In this document: piece after piece, positions 29,530 to 40,290 of the stretch | How the letters are laid out: every line of letters begins with the position of its first letter | Position numbering within the stretch: position 1 is the stretch's first letter | From: Nemertoderma westbladi | Taxonomy: Eukaryota; Xenacoelomorpha; Nemertodermatida; Nemertodermatidae | DNA length: 46,823 bases | Reading direction: 5' to 3' | Assembly (NCBI GenBank): GCA_032718475.1 | Contig: JAUCBJ010007178.1 | Span: 1-46,823 of the forward strand | Translations under genes and position numbers: made by a program | The notes under the pieces: model-generated | The model's input: the letters and a program-made list of their open reading frames with translations, nothing else | Database searches by the model: none | Told to the model about the DNA's origin: nothing

Positions 29530-29785
29530 TACCGGTATGCTTATAGTATATATAAATTTTATTACAGACTAGGTTTGTCACAGAATACCGGTATATAATT
29601 TTAGCACAAATATATATAAATATATAATAGGCCTATCGTGAATACCGGTATACAGCCTACACTTATAGTATATATAAGTATAATTCTGGACTAGAATTAA
29701 TTACAGAATACCGGTATAATTTCAGCCTAAATTTATAGAAATAAAGATAATAGGCCTATCGTAAATACCGGTATATCAATTATTT
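29530..29785. repeat. Tandem repeat, 2 x ~123 bp, with ATACCGGTAT palindromes
   Basis: CTTATAGTATATATA, AGAATACCGGTATA and AATAGGCCTATCGT(G/A)AATACCGGTATA each occur twice about 123 bp apart. The palindrome ATACCGGTAT occurs several times. Confidence 0.8.
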
Positions 29786-30734
29786 AAATAATTGAATTTC
29801 TGAATTTTAAGGGTTACTTGGTTACTTTAACTTACTTTATTACCGTTATTTAAGCAGTAGTCCAACTGATATTGAGACCTAATTGTTGTATGGCAGGCCT
29901 ACTATTTATAAATCGTTTAAGTTGATTTATAATATATATACCCCTATAATGGGTTTTGTCAATATTTGAAATAAATGTTATTATTTCTGGGGGGAGTCAC
30001 TACACAGAAGCTGTGCGCTCTCAGTGAAGTGCTACTTGTTGGACACTAAAACAAATAATTCTAATTTACCTAAGTTACTTAATACTACAAATTACGTACA
30101 ATTCGGGTTGAGATTACAATCTCTAAATAAACACAAAAAAAAATTACAAATACCCAAATACGAATTTTTAGGGTAATTTTACAAGAAGTCTACTAACCAG
30201 CCTAACAAAGGGTTAGAATATCTGGTTATTACAACGGACAGGTTACTACGGTATTTGAAAATAATAAGTAGTAGTAAATATATTGCGCTGTCCAGATAGG
30301 AAAATGCCACCGTCTGACGACCTATAGCCGTATCGCTATAGGTACTACGTTATGTATCACGGAGTGTTCCTACCCAGAAGTTAATTACTGCGGTCTACCA
30401 GAACCAACGTGCCTATTAACCACTTTACAACACAAATATACTGCCTACACGCTAATTACCTTCGGAAAGCACTGTACACTAAACCCTAAATTAGGTACAA
30501 GTACTTGTACAACAAATAATCAGTCGTTAAAAATACTTGAACAGCTAAAAGAACCACGGTATCTGCCGGAGTGACCAAAGCATAAAATCTCCAGTCTTTA
30601 CCTACGCCAAGCAGCCCTGATGTAGTACCGGAGTTAGTTTAACTATAACGGTATGTATAACAAGCACAATTACTGTAGGAATAAACTTGGGGAATGAATG
30701 TTGCGAATAATAGCATAAACTCTGAATAATAAAT

Positions 30735-31292
30735 ATTACGCTACGCGTACAGACTACTCAAACAAAATGCAGACCAAATACTGACAGACTACTATCAAGC
30801 CTAAACAAACCACGGTATAACCTAACGGTATAACCTAACCTAGTAGTACGACTTATTCTTTCAGAGGAGGTTTACCTCACAGCACTGGAAGCCCCTACGT
30901 TCCCAACTGGCACTTTATCGGACATACACTCTACATACACCGAAATTTCCTCAGACTTAACAACAGCCAGACAACTATCCAGCCTACAAATTATCTAAAT
31001 AAGAATTATACGCTACCTGTACAGACTACACAAACAAAGTACAGACCAAACGATGGCAGACTACTATCAAGCCTAAATAAACTACAGTATATGCAGACTC
31101 CGAAATGATTAGTTAGTATGCGTTCTAACCTAGTAGTACGACTTATTCTTTCACAGGGGGTTTACCTCACAGCACTTGAAGCCCCTACGTTCCTAACTAG
31201 CACTTTATCGGACAGATGCTCTACACACACTGCAATCCGTTCAGACTTAACAACAGTTAGACAACAGTCAAGCCTACAAATTATCTGTACAA
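30735..31292. repeat. Diverged tandem duplication in the leader, 2 x ~280 bp
   Basis: Both halves share CTAGTAGTACGACTTATTC, GGTTTACCTCACAGCACT, AAGCCCCTACGTTCC, CACTTTATCGGACA and GACTTAACAACAG in the same order. The copies differ clearly, so this is an old feature of the element. Confidence 0.85.
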
Positions 31293-32453
31293 TCTGAGCA
31301 GGCTTACACGCCTTCTGCTCAATATTAGCCTACTAGTAAATAAAACTGACAGAAATAAGTAAAATCTCAATAAAAAACCAGGGCTACAGTCCCTGATTAA
31401 TTATTAAGGCCTACCGGTATATAATTATCAAAATCGAATAATACTGCTGTACCTGTACTGCTGTAGGTACCGGTCCGGGTGGTTAGGTAGTCAGGCCTAC
31501 TGGGTACCGGTTGCCGGTACTTCAGCTTTATTGCCTACTGCAATACAGAAGCTATAACCGTTATTGTGCTTACCAGAACAATATTAAACTGTATTTATTG
31601 CCTACCCTGCAATCCGAACTTAATATCCGTTATTGTTCGCGCTTTCAGACCTTTAGCAGTTTAACCTGCCAAATTAGGATGTCTTCTAGATAATAGATAG
31701 TCTTTAGCCTATGACAAATATTTGATACACTACATTAGCCGAAACCAGTCTATGCGCGATCATTCACCCGCTGGATATACCCGGGAGACTGGATTCGGTA
31801 GCCTAATCGTATTGCGGGGTAGGCCTACTGTATTATTCGATTGATCGTAATATATATAATCTCTGACAAATATTATTCACTTTCGGGAAATATTAACAGT
31901 TCCTTTAGGACGTGGCGCTCTAAATATGTAAACAGAGTTATGACTTAAACTAGACACAACAGAATGGCTATAGATTCACGTATATGGCGCATTCTTTAGG
32001 AGATGCTTCGTTATCAATCACAATCATACACAATGCTGCACAATGCTGTACACCAATCTGCCGACCTTCACTAATTTTAGTCACATACAAAGAGAATAAC
32101 AGACAATACATGTAGGGCCTATAAAATAGCATTAGATTCACTTCAAACCACTTAATGTAAGCCGCAATCGTTATATGTAACCTGTCTCTCTAACCTTTAG
32201 GATATCAAGAAGATTGGGGTGTCTGATTATTGATCAGTATTCCAAATATAATGTTCCATCAACAAATATAATGAATAACCGACAGCAAAAGCAGTAATGT
32301 TAAGTAGGATATGTATGTTATGAGATATGATTTATGATTAAGAGTAAAGATAACGGATATACGTTCTATAATTAAGCCTACTAATGTTAAGCTAAAGACT
32401 GAAACACGGAGGTTCCACGCCGGTGTTGTAGGCTGTGGGCAAAAATCACATAC

Positions 32454-33289
32454 TACTACTACTACTACTAGGATCGGCATGCTGCATTGCAGCTGCATTT
32501 TTAAGAATGCTGTGCCGGCTTGTCAACAAAATTGCACCGCCACAACTCCCTATCACCCATGACATTTGCTAGATCATCCGCATCTTTAAGGCCAGTGTCC
32601 TTTAAGATGCGTCTCAAGAAAGTCATGGGCTGTCCACCATGCTTATTCACTCCATGAGGCTGCCAAAGTACAAGATTATGCACTGGCTGGTCCTCACGGC
32701 GAAAGCAATGTCCTGCAAAGCGGAGGCGATTTTGTTCTAGTGTCAAGCTTGGGGGAACCAATGAGACACCTCCAATGTTATATAGTGTCTGGTTGGAGAT
32801 GTGTGCATTGTACTTGACACAATGTACCCGGCGTAGCATTCTTGTGAATGTGCCATCCAGAGATTTGGTGTCCTCAGCAGTTAGAGCCCAGCATGGACTC
32901 CCGTAGAGGAGTACTGGAACTACTGCTGCTCTAAATAATCGGACCTTAAGTTTCCGATTAATTCTAGGTGACTTCCAAATCCTGGAAAGCCTATTCAAGG
33001 CTGCCCATGCCTTTCCCTTACGTATTCGAAGGTCCTCACCTGACTTCCGAATCCATGATCCCAGGTAACAGAAGTCGTCCACATGCTCAAGCATACCATC
33101 CTTTGAGCTTATGCTCATCCGATCAGAGACTTGCTGAGGACTTTCAAAGTTAACTGTCAGAATTTTGGTCTTTCTGGAGTTAATAAAAAGACCAACACTA
33201 GAAGCAGCATGTTCTAATGAGCTGAGGAGCCGCTGGGCTCCCTCTAATGATTCTGAGAGTACTCCTAAGTCATCAGCAAAGTCTAGACT
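32454..33289 (-). mobile_element. 5'-truncated non-LTR retrotransposon nested in the LTR
   Basis: It is absent from the partner LTR, where the flanks CACATAC and ACTGACTC are contiguous. On - it begins inside the RT coding region and ends with a (TAG)n tail, typical of target-primed insertion of RTE/I/CR1-type LINEs. No clear target-site duplication is seen; at most one or two ambiguous bases. Confidence 0.88.
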
Positions 33290-33292
33290 CAC
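32501..33292 (-). pseudogene. LINE RT C-terminal fragment
   Basis: A 263-codon frame. It opens within RT motif C (FADDLGVL), continues through a thumb-like KTKILTVN block, a CYLGSWI block and an LLYGSPCWAL block, and ends with GHCFRRED and a PMTFLRRILKD segment. These are the post-catalytic landmarks of RTE/I-like LINE proteins. Everything before motif C is missing, so the fragment is non-functional although its frame is intact. The exact clade cannot be set by eye. Confidence 0.85.
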
Positions 33293-33632
33293 TGACTCAA
33301 CTCCACGAGTTTCTATCTACCATCTAACACAGAGGCAAAAAACGCTCTGATTGGTCGACCGAACAAAGAGAGAACAAAGAACAAAGAGATGTTCTACCTG
33401 GCAATATCAGCTGTTAGCCGTCGTCATGGTATCTACACTGTTTCAAGAGGATCCGGCTTATTGCGTCATAAAATTGCGGATTATGTCCGCTAAAGTACAC
33501 ATACAGAAGAAATGACTTTTATGTCCTCTAAAACACCAGTACAGTAAGGACACGGCCTTTTTATGCCTGGTAAACCAACTACAGAGTACTTTACGGGGAA
33601 AATAACCGGCTAATTACGCAAAAGCCTTTACA

Positions 33633-35262
33633 AGAATCATGGCTGAGCCATGATATTATTCTGTATGAATCATGGCTGAGCCCTGATATTATTCTGTAAG
33701 AATCATGGCTGAGCCCTGATTTTATTCTATATTGAATCATGGCTGAGCCCGGATATTATTCTGTATAGAATCATGGCTGAGCCCGGATATTATTCTGTAT
33801 GAATCATGGCTGCTAAGCCCTGATATTATTCTGTATATAATCATGGCTGAGCCCTGATATTATTCTGTATGAATCATGGCTGAGCCCTGATATTATTCTG
33901 TATATAATCATGGCTGAGCCCTGATAATTATTCTGTATGAATCATGGCTGAGCCCTGATATTATTCTGTATAGAATCATGGCTGAGCCCTGATATTATTC
34001 TGTATATAATCATGGCTGAGCCCTGATATTATTCTGTATGAATCATGGCGGAGCCCTGATATTATTCTGTATGAATCATGGCTGAGCGCTGATATTATTC
34101 TGTATGAATCATGCTGAGCCCTGATATTATTCTGTATGGAATCATGGCTGAGCCCTGATATTATTCTGTATGAATCATGGCTGAGCCGTGATATTATTCT
34201 GTATAGAATCATGGCTGAACCCTGATATTATTCTGTATGAATCATGGCTGAGCCCTGATATTATTCTGTATGAATCAGGGCTGTGCCCTGATAATATTCT
34301 GTATAGAATCATGGCTGAGCCATGATATTATTCTGTATGAATCATGGCTGAGCCATGATATTATTCTGTATGAATCATTGGTGAGCCCGGATATTATTCT
34401 GTTTAGAATCATGGCTGAGCCCTGATATTATTCTGTATATAATCATGGCTGAGCCCTGATAATTATTCTGTATGAATCATGGCTGAGCCCTGATATTATT
34501 CTGTATAGAATCATGGCTGAGCCCTGATATTATTCTGTATATAATCATGGCTGAGCCCTGATATTATTCTGTATGAATCATGGCGGAGCCCTGATATTAT
34601 TCTGTATGAATCATGGCTGAGCGCTGATATTATTCTGTATGAATCATGCTGAGCCCTGATATTATTCTGTATGGAATCATGGCTGAGCCCTGATATTATT
34701 CTGTATGAATCATGGCTGAGCCGTGATATTATTCTGTATAGAATCATGGCTGAACCCTGATATTATTCTGTATGAATCATGGCTGAGCCCTGATATTATT
34801 CTGTATGAATCAGGGCTGTGCCCTGATAATATTCTGTATAGAATCATGGCTGAGCCATGATATTATTCTGTATGAATCATGGCTGAGCCATGATATTATT
34901 CTGTATGAATCATTGGTGAGCCCGGATATTATTCTGTTTAGAATCATGGCTGAGCCCTGATATGATTCTGTATGAATCAGGGCTGTGCCCTGATAATATT
35001 CTGTATAGAATCATGGCTGAGCCATGATATTATTCTGTATGAATCATGGCTGAGCCATGATATTATTCTGTATGAATCATGGTTGAGCCATGATATTATT
35101 CTGTATGAATCATGGCTGAGCCATGATATTATTCGGTATGAATCATGGCTGAGCCATGATATTATTCTGTATGAATCATGGCTGAGCCCTGATATTATTC
35201 TGTATGAATCATTGGTGAGCCCGGATATTATTCTGTATCTATCATGGCTGAGCCCTGATATT
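33633..35262. repeat. 33/34-bp satellite array, right part
   Basis: Continuation of the array at 15534-16310, about 48 units of the same monomer. A higher-order block of 535 bp (16 monomers) is duplicated: ~33895-34429 and ~34430-34964, recognisable from ATAATCATGG, TGATAATTATTC and CAGGGCTGTGCCC markers. A further partial copy begins near 34975. Open frames across it (33976-34212, 34511-34747, 34972-35271) are repeat artefacts. Confidence 0.95.
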
Positions 35263-36215
35263 TTAATTTAACTGCAAACATTTTTGTAACTATTTGTGGT
35301 TAACTTTCCTAGAACTGTGTTAAATTAATTTAATTGAATTAAGCACATCTTGTAGCCTCTTGTGAATAAATGCTTCCTACTGTCCTAAAATTAATAAATT
35401 AAAAAACAAGATCTCAGCTAGAATAAGATTAGGGAAGAGGTTTGTGTAATATAAATTAATCTAAAATATATCAGTGCAAATTAGTGTATTTCTTAATAAT
35501 TCAATTCATTCAAATGAGGCTATTTTATTCTATGAAATAAAAATACCATATTCTAGATTGATAAATAGGTTTAAACAATATAAAATTAAATAATAAATAA
35601 AAAAATAAAATAAAATAATAAAATAAAATAAAATAATTCTCCTTAATTAAAATGTATAATAAAAGTAAATAACACAGCAAAGTATTTAAGTTTTGTCGGA
35701 TTGTCTCCATATTCGGAGCCCCCATCCATAACCTTAGCAAAGTATTGGACGACAGTTTAAATACGTAAACCGTATCAATCATAGACTGTAGGGGCGTACA
35801 GTAGGTACATACATTGGATATGTAAAGAACCATACAATATGATCCACTTATGTTCACCTGAATACATTTACTGTGTCTTTGTCCATATAGTAATTGATAC
35901 ATTGCGTTATATTATATATCTCTTACAGAGCCACGCAAACAACATTACGAGCTTGATGTACCTTGAAAAACTGACAAAGAGATTGTGGCATTGTAGCATA
36001 TTAATGATAAAGCAATACTATAATAAATTATTTCACAAATATGAATATCTATCTACACGGATTGCCATATATTAATTAATATGAGTCACTAATCCAGATA
36101 ATGTGATTGAATAGAATATACGTCACCACACCAAAAATACTTATACATATACTATAAAATTAAATTAAATAAAAAATAAAATACACTGATAAAGTACATA
36201 TACAAGGATGCATTC
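35263..36215. other. AT-rich stretch, no gene seen
   Basis: Very AT-rich, with a (TAAAA)n microsatellite at about 35580-35640. Open frames here (35525-35902 - and 35839-36075 +) are low-complexity and resemble nothing known. Confidence 0.6.
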
Positions 36216-36218
36216 CGT

Positions 36219-36240
36219 CCCCCCCCCCCCCCCCCCCCCC
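36219..36240. repeat. Poly-C homopolymer, 22 nt
   Basis: A C22 run that opens the C-rich minisatellite. Confidence 0.95.
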
Positions 36241-36905
36241 TCCCCTCAACATACTGTAAGACCTTACCAATTCGCAATACCCCCTTCCCCCTCAACATAT
36301 ACTGTACGTCATCACCAATTCGCGACCCCCCTGTCCCCTCAATATACTGTAAGACGTCACCAATTCGGCGACCCCCCTCCCCCTGCCCCCTCAACATACT
36401 GTAAGACCGCACCAATTCGCGATCCACCCTGCCCGCTCAATATTATATTGTAAAGACGTCACCAATTCGCGATTCTGGCTGCCCCCTCAACATACTGTAA
36501 GACCTTACCAATTCGCAATACCCCCTTCCCCCTCAACATATACTGTACGTCATCACCAATTCGCGACCCCCCTGTCCCCTCAATATACTGTAAGACGTCA
36601 CCAATTCGCGACCCCCCTCCCCCTTCCCCCTCAACATACTGTAAGACCGCACCAATTCGCGATCCACCCTGCCCGCTCAATATTATATTGTAAGACGTCA
36701 CCAATTCGCGATTCTGGCTGCCCCCTCAACATACTGCAACACCTCACCAATTCGTGATCCTGGCTGCCCCCTCAACTTACTGTAAAACCTCACCAATTCG
36801 CAATCCTGGCTGCCCCCTCAATTTACTGTAAGACGTCAACAATTCGCGATCCTGGCTGCCCCCTTAATATACTGTAAGACGTCAACAATTCGCGATCCTG
36901 GTCTT
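36241..36905. repeat. C-rich minisatellite with higher-order duplication
   Basis: About 12-13 units of ~50 bp built on CCCCCTCAACATACTGTAAGA, C(G/C)TCACCAATTCGCGA and a variable C-rich spacer. A five-unit block is repeated with a 243-bp shift (about 36246 and 36489). Later units change the spacer to CCTGGCTG. Confidence 0.9.
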
Positions 36906-37236
36906 TGCACGATCAGGTGATCTGGTGCTTCTGCTGTATGAGTAACAAAACTTTTTTTCTGCCAATAGGCCACTTCTGATTGGTGCCTATTGCTATCGGG
37001 CCACCCCTGATTGGTTCATATTGAACTTATTGATCAATCCAACTAATAAATTCTGTTAAATCGGTCAATTCAATAGAAAAAAGTAGAACTATTAAAAAAC
37101 ATTAATAACTACAATAAAATAATATAAACACAAAATTATTATAAATATTAAATTATTATTAAAAACTGAAAGTGGAATTATGTTGGAACTGTTTCCCAAT
37201 TTAATTAGCTCGTCACTGGGCGATCAACTAAAACTG
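36906..37236. other. AT-rich stretch, no gene seen
   Basis: No coding signal. A near-duplicate GGCCACTTCTGATTGGT / GGCCACCCCTGATTGGT pair lies at about 36968-37016. Confidence 0.5.
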
Positions 37237-37345
37237 CACGAAGTGGGGCCTTCTCGCTGCACGTGCCGCAAACAATTATAATCAAAATCTAAGCAAATTT
37301 TCCTTAATCACTTTACCCTCCAGAGGTAGACTGGGCAATAGGGCG
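37237..37345 (+). repeat. End of a DNA element related to the foldback in BEL gag
   Basis: CACGAAGTGGGGCCTTCTCGCTGCACG here matches the left terminus at about 26146-26172 in 24 of 27 bases. A CCTCCAGAGGTAGACTGG motif follows ~75 bp later, as CCTCTAGCGGCAGACTGG does there. The opposite end is not found. Confidence 0.5.
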
Positions 37346-37669
37346 GTGCGTTTTTTACTTTTTTTCGATTTCATTGTTCTACCGGTGCACAAAAGTTGCC
37401 AAACGGTAAAAAAATAAGGCATACATTTTTTTTTTAATTTCGTCTATATCTTCACGGATCCCAAGAGGGTTGAAATTTTGAGCCATTGCGATACACCATA
37501 ATGAAATTTATAGCAATATAACACATTAATGAAAGATCAATGACTCAAGAATGAACTTCCTGCATGCATCAAATGTCATGAATTGGGTCCAAACTTAGTT
37601 AGATACAAAAATTTTGATTTTGGGACCAAGGGAAGTAGTGCCACAGGCACATGACCAGAACCTACTCTT
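37346..37669. other. No gene seen
   Basis: AT-rich with T runs and no recognisable motif. It may be the interior of the DNA element whose end lies at 37237. Confidence 0.4.
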
Positions 37670-37985
37670 TGGCGCAAGTGACTCTTATTCTCAATTTTGG
37701 TGATGGACAACTTTTAGTTCTCCTACTGCATTGATATTATGCTCATTAGAACCGCAATGACAACGAATTAGTGGCGGTAGACAACATCAAAACAAGCACA
37801 GCACAGAGCGAATAGTTATTGAGATATTGCAGAAAATGTTAAGTCCGGCACAAGTCAACATTACGGCCTTGATGATTTATAGACAAATACACAAAAATGT
37901 TACTTCTAATGAGCATAATATTAATGCAGTAGGAGAACTCAAATTAGGCCATCGCGAAAATTGATAATAATCATCACTTGCGCCA
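37670..37985. mobile_element. Foldback/MITE-like element with 82-bp inverted repeats
   Basis: The arms at 37670-37751 and 37904-37985 are imperfect inverted repeats sharing TGGCGCAAGTGA, TCAATTTT, GTTCTCCTACTGCATT and ATATTATGCTCATTAGAA, with ~152 bp between. No target-site duplication is visible. Its right end coincides with the first base of readable LINE sequence. Confidence 0.8.
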
Positions 37986-40193
37986 TCGGGCTCATTCAAT
38001 TGTAAAATTGGAAACTCCGACCACCAAGCCACCTTCATAGTCATACAAAAGTTTAATTGTATTTTTAACGAACCCAAACCACGCACTACCTTTGACTTTT
38101 CTAAATTTAATGAACGCGCCTTTCTTCAGGACATTAAGACAGACACTATCTGGACTTACACCGACAATGCTATACCTCTCCGCACTAAATTCGACACTTT
38201 TCACAAAGACCTCACAAGAATTTGTACATCACATTTACCGACGAAACCGCTTACTCATAAGACTCGGCCCCTTAAACCGTGGCTATCTGAAAACTTACTA
38301 AAATCTATTCGGACAAAGGACAAACTATACCGTAACTACCTGAAAAACCGAACCGACACCAACCGACAACTCTTTACTTCATACCGCAACCGTTTAACCT
38401 CCACTCTTAGGGCCGCTGAAAAAAACTTTTTTTCCCAACAATTTGACCGTAACTCCAACAACATCCGCAAGACTTGGTCCATTATTAATTCCGCCCTGCA
38501 CAAATCGTCTTCCAAATGTTCTCCTAAAAAATTGATTATTAAAACAAACAATGAAACTCAAATCATTTCAGATCCTAAAGAAATAGCAGAAAAATTTAAC
38601 AGTCACTTTGCAACCGTTGGATCGTCATTACAGAACACGCTAACCCAGAGGCCTACCTCCTCCCCCCTACGTCATATTTCTCACACCCGCGCGAATTCAT
38701 TTTGCCTCTCTGAAACCTCTCCAATTGAGATCCAATACAAAATTCTCAACCTAAAATTAAATTGTAGCTCCAATGACCCTTTTCCACCAAAACTCATACG
38801 ACTGGCCGCTGAACCTCTTTCTTACCATTTATACAATCTTTTTAATCTTTCTATTGTCCGCGGTTTCTTTCCGGATTCCTTAAAAACTGCCAAAGTGATT
38901 CCAATTTACAAATCCGATGATATAACTGATCCCAACAATTACCGCCCCATATCTCTCTTACCCATTATCAGTAAAATTCTAGAACAAATTCTTAACGACC
39001 AATTGCAAACATACCTTATAAAATACAACATTATTTCCATATCTCAATATGGTTTCCGCAATAAGACTTCTACTTCGCACGCCTTACTCTCCATCACTGA
39101 AAAAATATATGCCATGCTTGATTCCCACCAATCAATTTGTGCCGTATATATTGATCTTAAAAAAGCCTTTGACACCGTGGACCACAAGATTCTTATACGG
39201 AAGCTTGAAGCCTACGGTGTCAGGGGCCCCCCATTACATCTCTTCTCTGACTTTCTTGCTAATCGTAACCAATTTGTTTCGATTGACAGCATCCACTCAA
39301 CCCTTCAACCCATAAATTGCGGCGTCCCACAAGGCTCTGTTTTGTCCCCCACTTTATTTATAATTTTTATTAATGACCTTCCAAACGTGACTAACTTACT
39401 GACCACACTATTTGCCGACGACACGACGTTACTCAACTCGCACACCAATATTCAGACCCTTCTCAATGACACAAACAATGAACTCACCAAACTAAACAGT
39501 TGGCTAATAGAAAATAAACTAATACTCAATTTAAAAAAAACCGAATATACTCTATTTACAAACCGTATCTTAAATAATGACAATCGTTTACCCACAATCG
39601 AAATTAATAACTCCTCTATACAAATTACCGACAACACAAAATTACTAGGCATCTGGCTTGATTCAAAACTCAGGTGGAAAACACACATAAATTATATCCT
39701 TAAAAAAATCTCTCAATCTTCTGGAATATTTTACAAGCTACGCCATATTTTTCCCTTACACATTCTCAGGACACTCTACTTCACCCTAATTCACCCATAC
39801 ATCAACTACGGCATTATTCTATGGGGCAGCTCCGATAAATCGATACTCAAACCTTTACGCATTAAAATTAATAAACTGATACGGTGCATTACATTCTCCC
39901 ACTATCAATCGTCCGCGTTACCACTTTACAAAGAACTAAAAATTTTACCTCTTAACAAACTATACGATCTCACTGTCGCCAACTTTATGTACGATATTCA
40001 TTCTCACACAATCTCAACCTCCTCCACGCTAGGCAAACTTTTCAGCAAACGTTCCATTTCACACAACTACAATACTCGTTCTTCTGCCCGAGGTGATTAT
40101 ACAACCCCGCTTTTCAGGCTTACCTCCTCCCAACGTTCCGTGAGTTTTCGAGGTCCTGCCATCTGGAACTCTGTGCCACTTGACATTAGATTA
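37986..40193 (+). pseudogene. Truncated CR1/L2-like LINE: endonuclease end and reverse transcriptase
   Basis: One frame is open from 37986; the first internal ATG at 38532 is not the true start. It opens with the last endonuclease motif (SDHQATF), passes through a ~170-residue linker, then RT blocks YRPISLLP, DLKKAFDTVDH, GVPQGSVLSP and FADDTTLL, then the post-RT YINYGIILWG and NYNTRSS...RGPAIWNS blocks typical of CR1/L2-type LINEs. No stop interrupts it. Resemblance ends at about 40193, after which the frame runs through unrelated sequence and a G33 tract to a stop at 40295. The 5' end (most of the endonuclease, ORF1) and the 3' end are missing, so the copy is dead despite an open RT. Confidence 0.9.
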
Positions 40194-40250
40194 GACATGA
40201 TGGAGTGCACTTTTAGAGAGATATATATTCCAGGGAAACCTAAAATGTTG

Positions 40251-40254
<4 letters not shown>

Positions 40255-40287
<33 letters not shown>
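40255..40287. repeat. Poly-G homopolymer, 33 nt
   Basis: The longest homopolymer of the window, at the 3' edge of the LINE fragment. The length may be unreliable. Confidence 0.95.

Positions 40288-40290
<3 letters not shown>

Larger units (their letters stand above)
29399..31633 (-). other. Long leader of the BEL element
   Basis: About 2.2 kb between the 5' LTR and ORF0 with no supported ORF. It holds two tandem duplications (29530-29785 and 30735-31292) and many ACCGGT palindromes. No TGG-type primer site is evident at its LTR edge; - there reads ATAACGGATATTAAG. Confidence 0.7.
16311..33632 (-). mobile_element. Giant full-length BEL/Pao LTR retrotransposon with nested insertions
   Basis: Near-identical ~1162-bp LTRs with TG...CA ends flank 14.2 kb of internal sequence and a 5-bp TSD (AGAAT) borders the whole. 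On - the order is 5' LTR, ~2.2-kb leader, ORF0, gag, gag-end plus protease-RT-RNase H, integrase, a ~1.6-kb non-coding segment, an accessory ORF cluster, PPT and 3' LTR. Pao-type RT and integrase motifs fix the superfamily. Without the nested 836-bp LINE and ~519-bp foldback it is about 16 kb, well above the usual 5-10 kb. I found no TGG-type primer site next to the 5' LTR. Lesions: foldback in gag, a one-base frame change before integrase, and several in the accessory ORFs. Confidence 0.93.
31634..33632 (-). repeat. 5' LTR of the giant BEL element, interrupted by a LINE
   Basis: The same ~1162-bp LTR as 16311-17472, split by an 836-bp insertion at about 32454-33289. In element orientation the break is about 343 nt from the LTR start, probably in U3. 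The outer end CA borders the AGAAT duplication. Confidence 0.93.
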
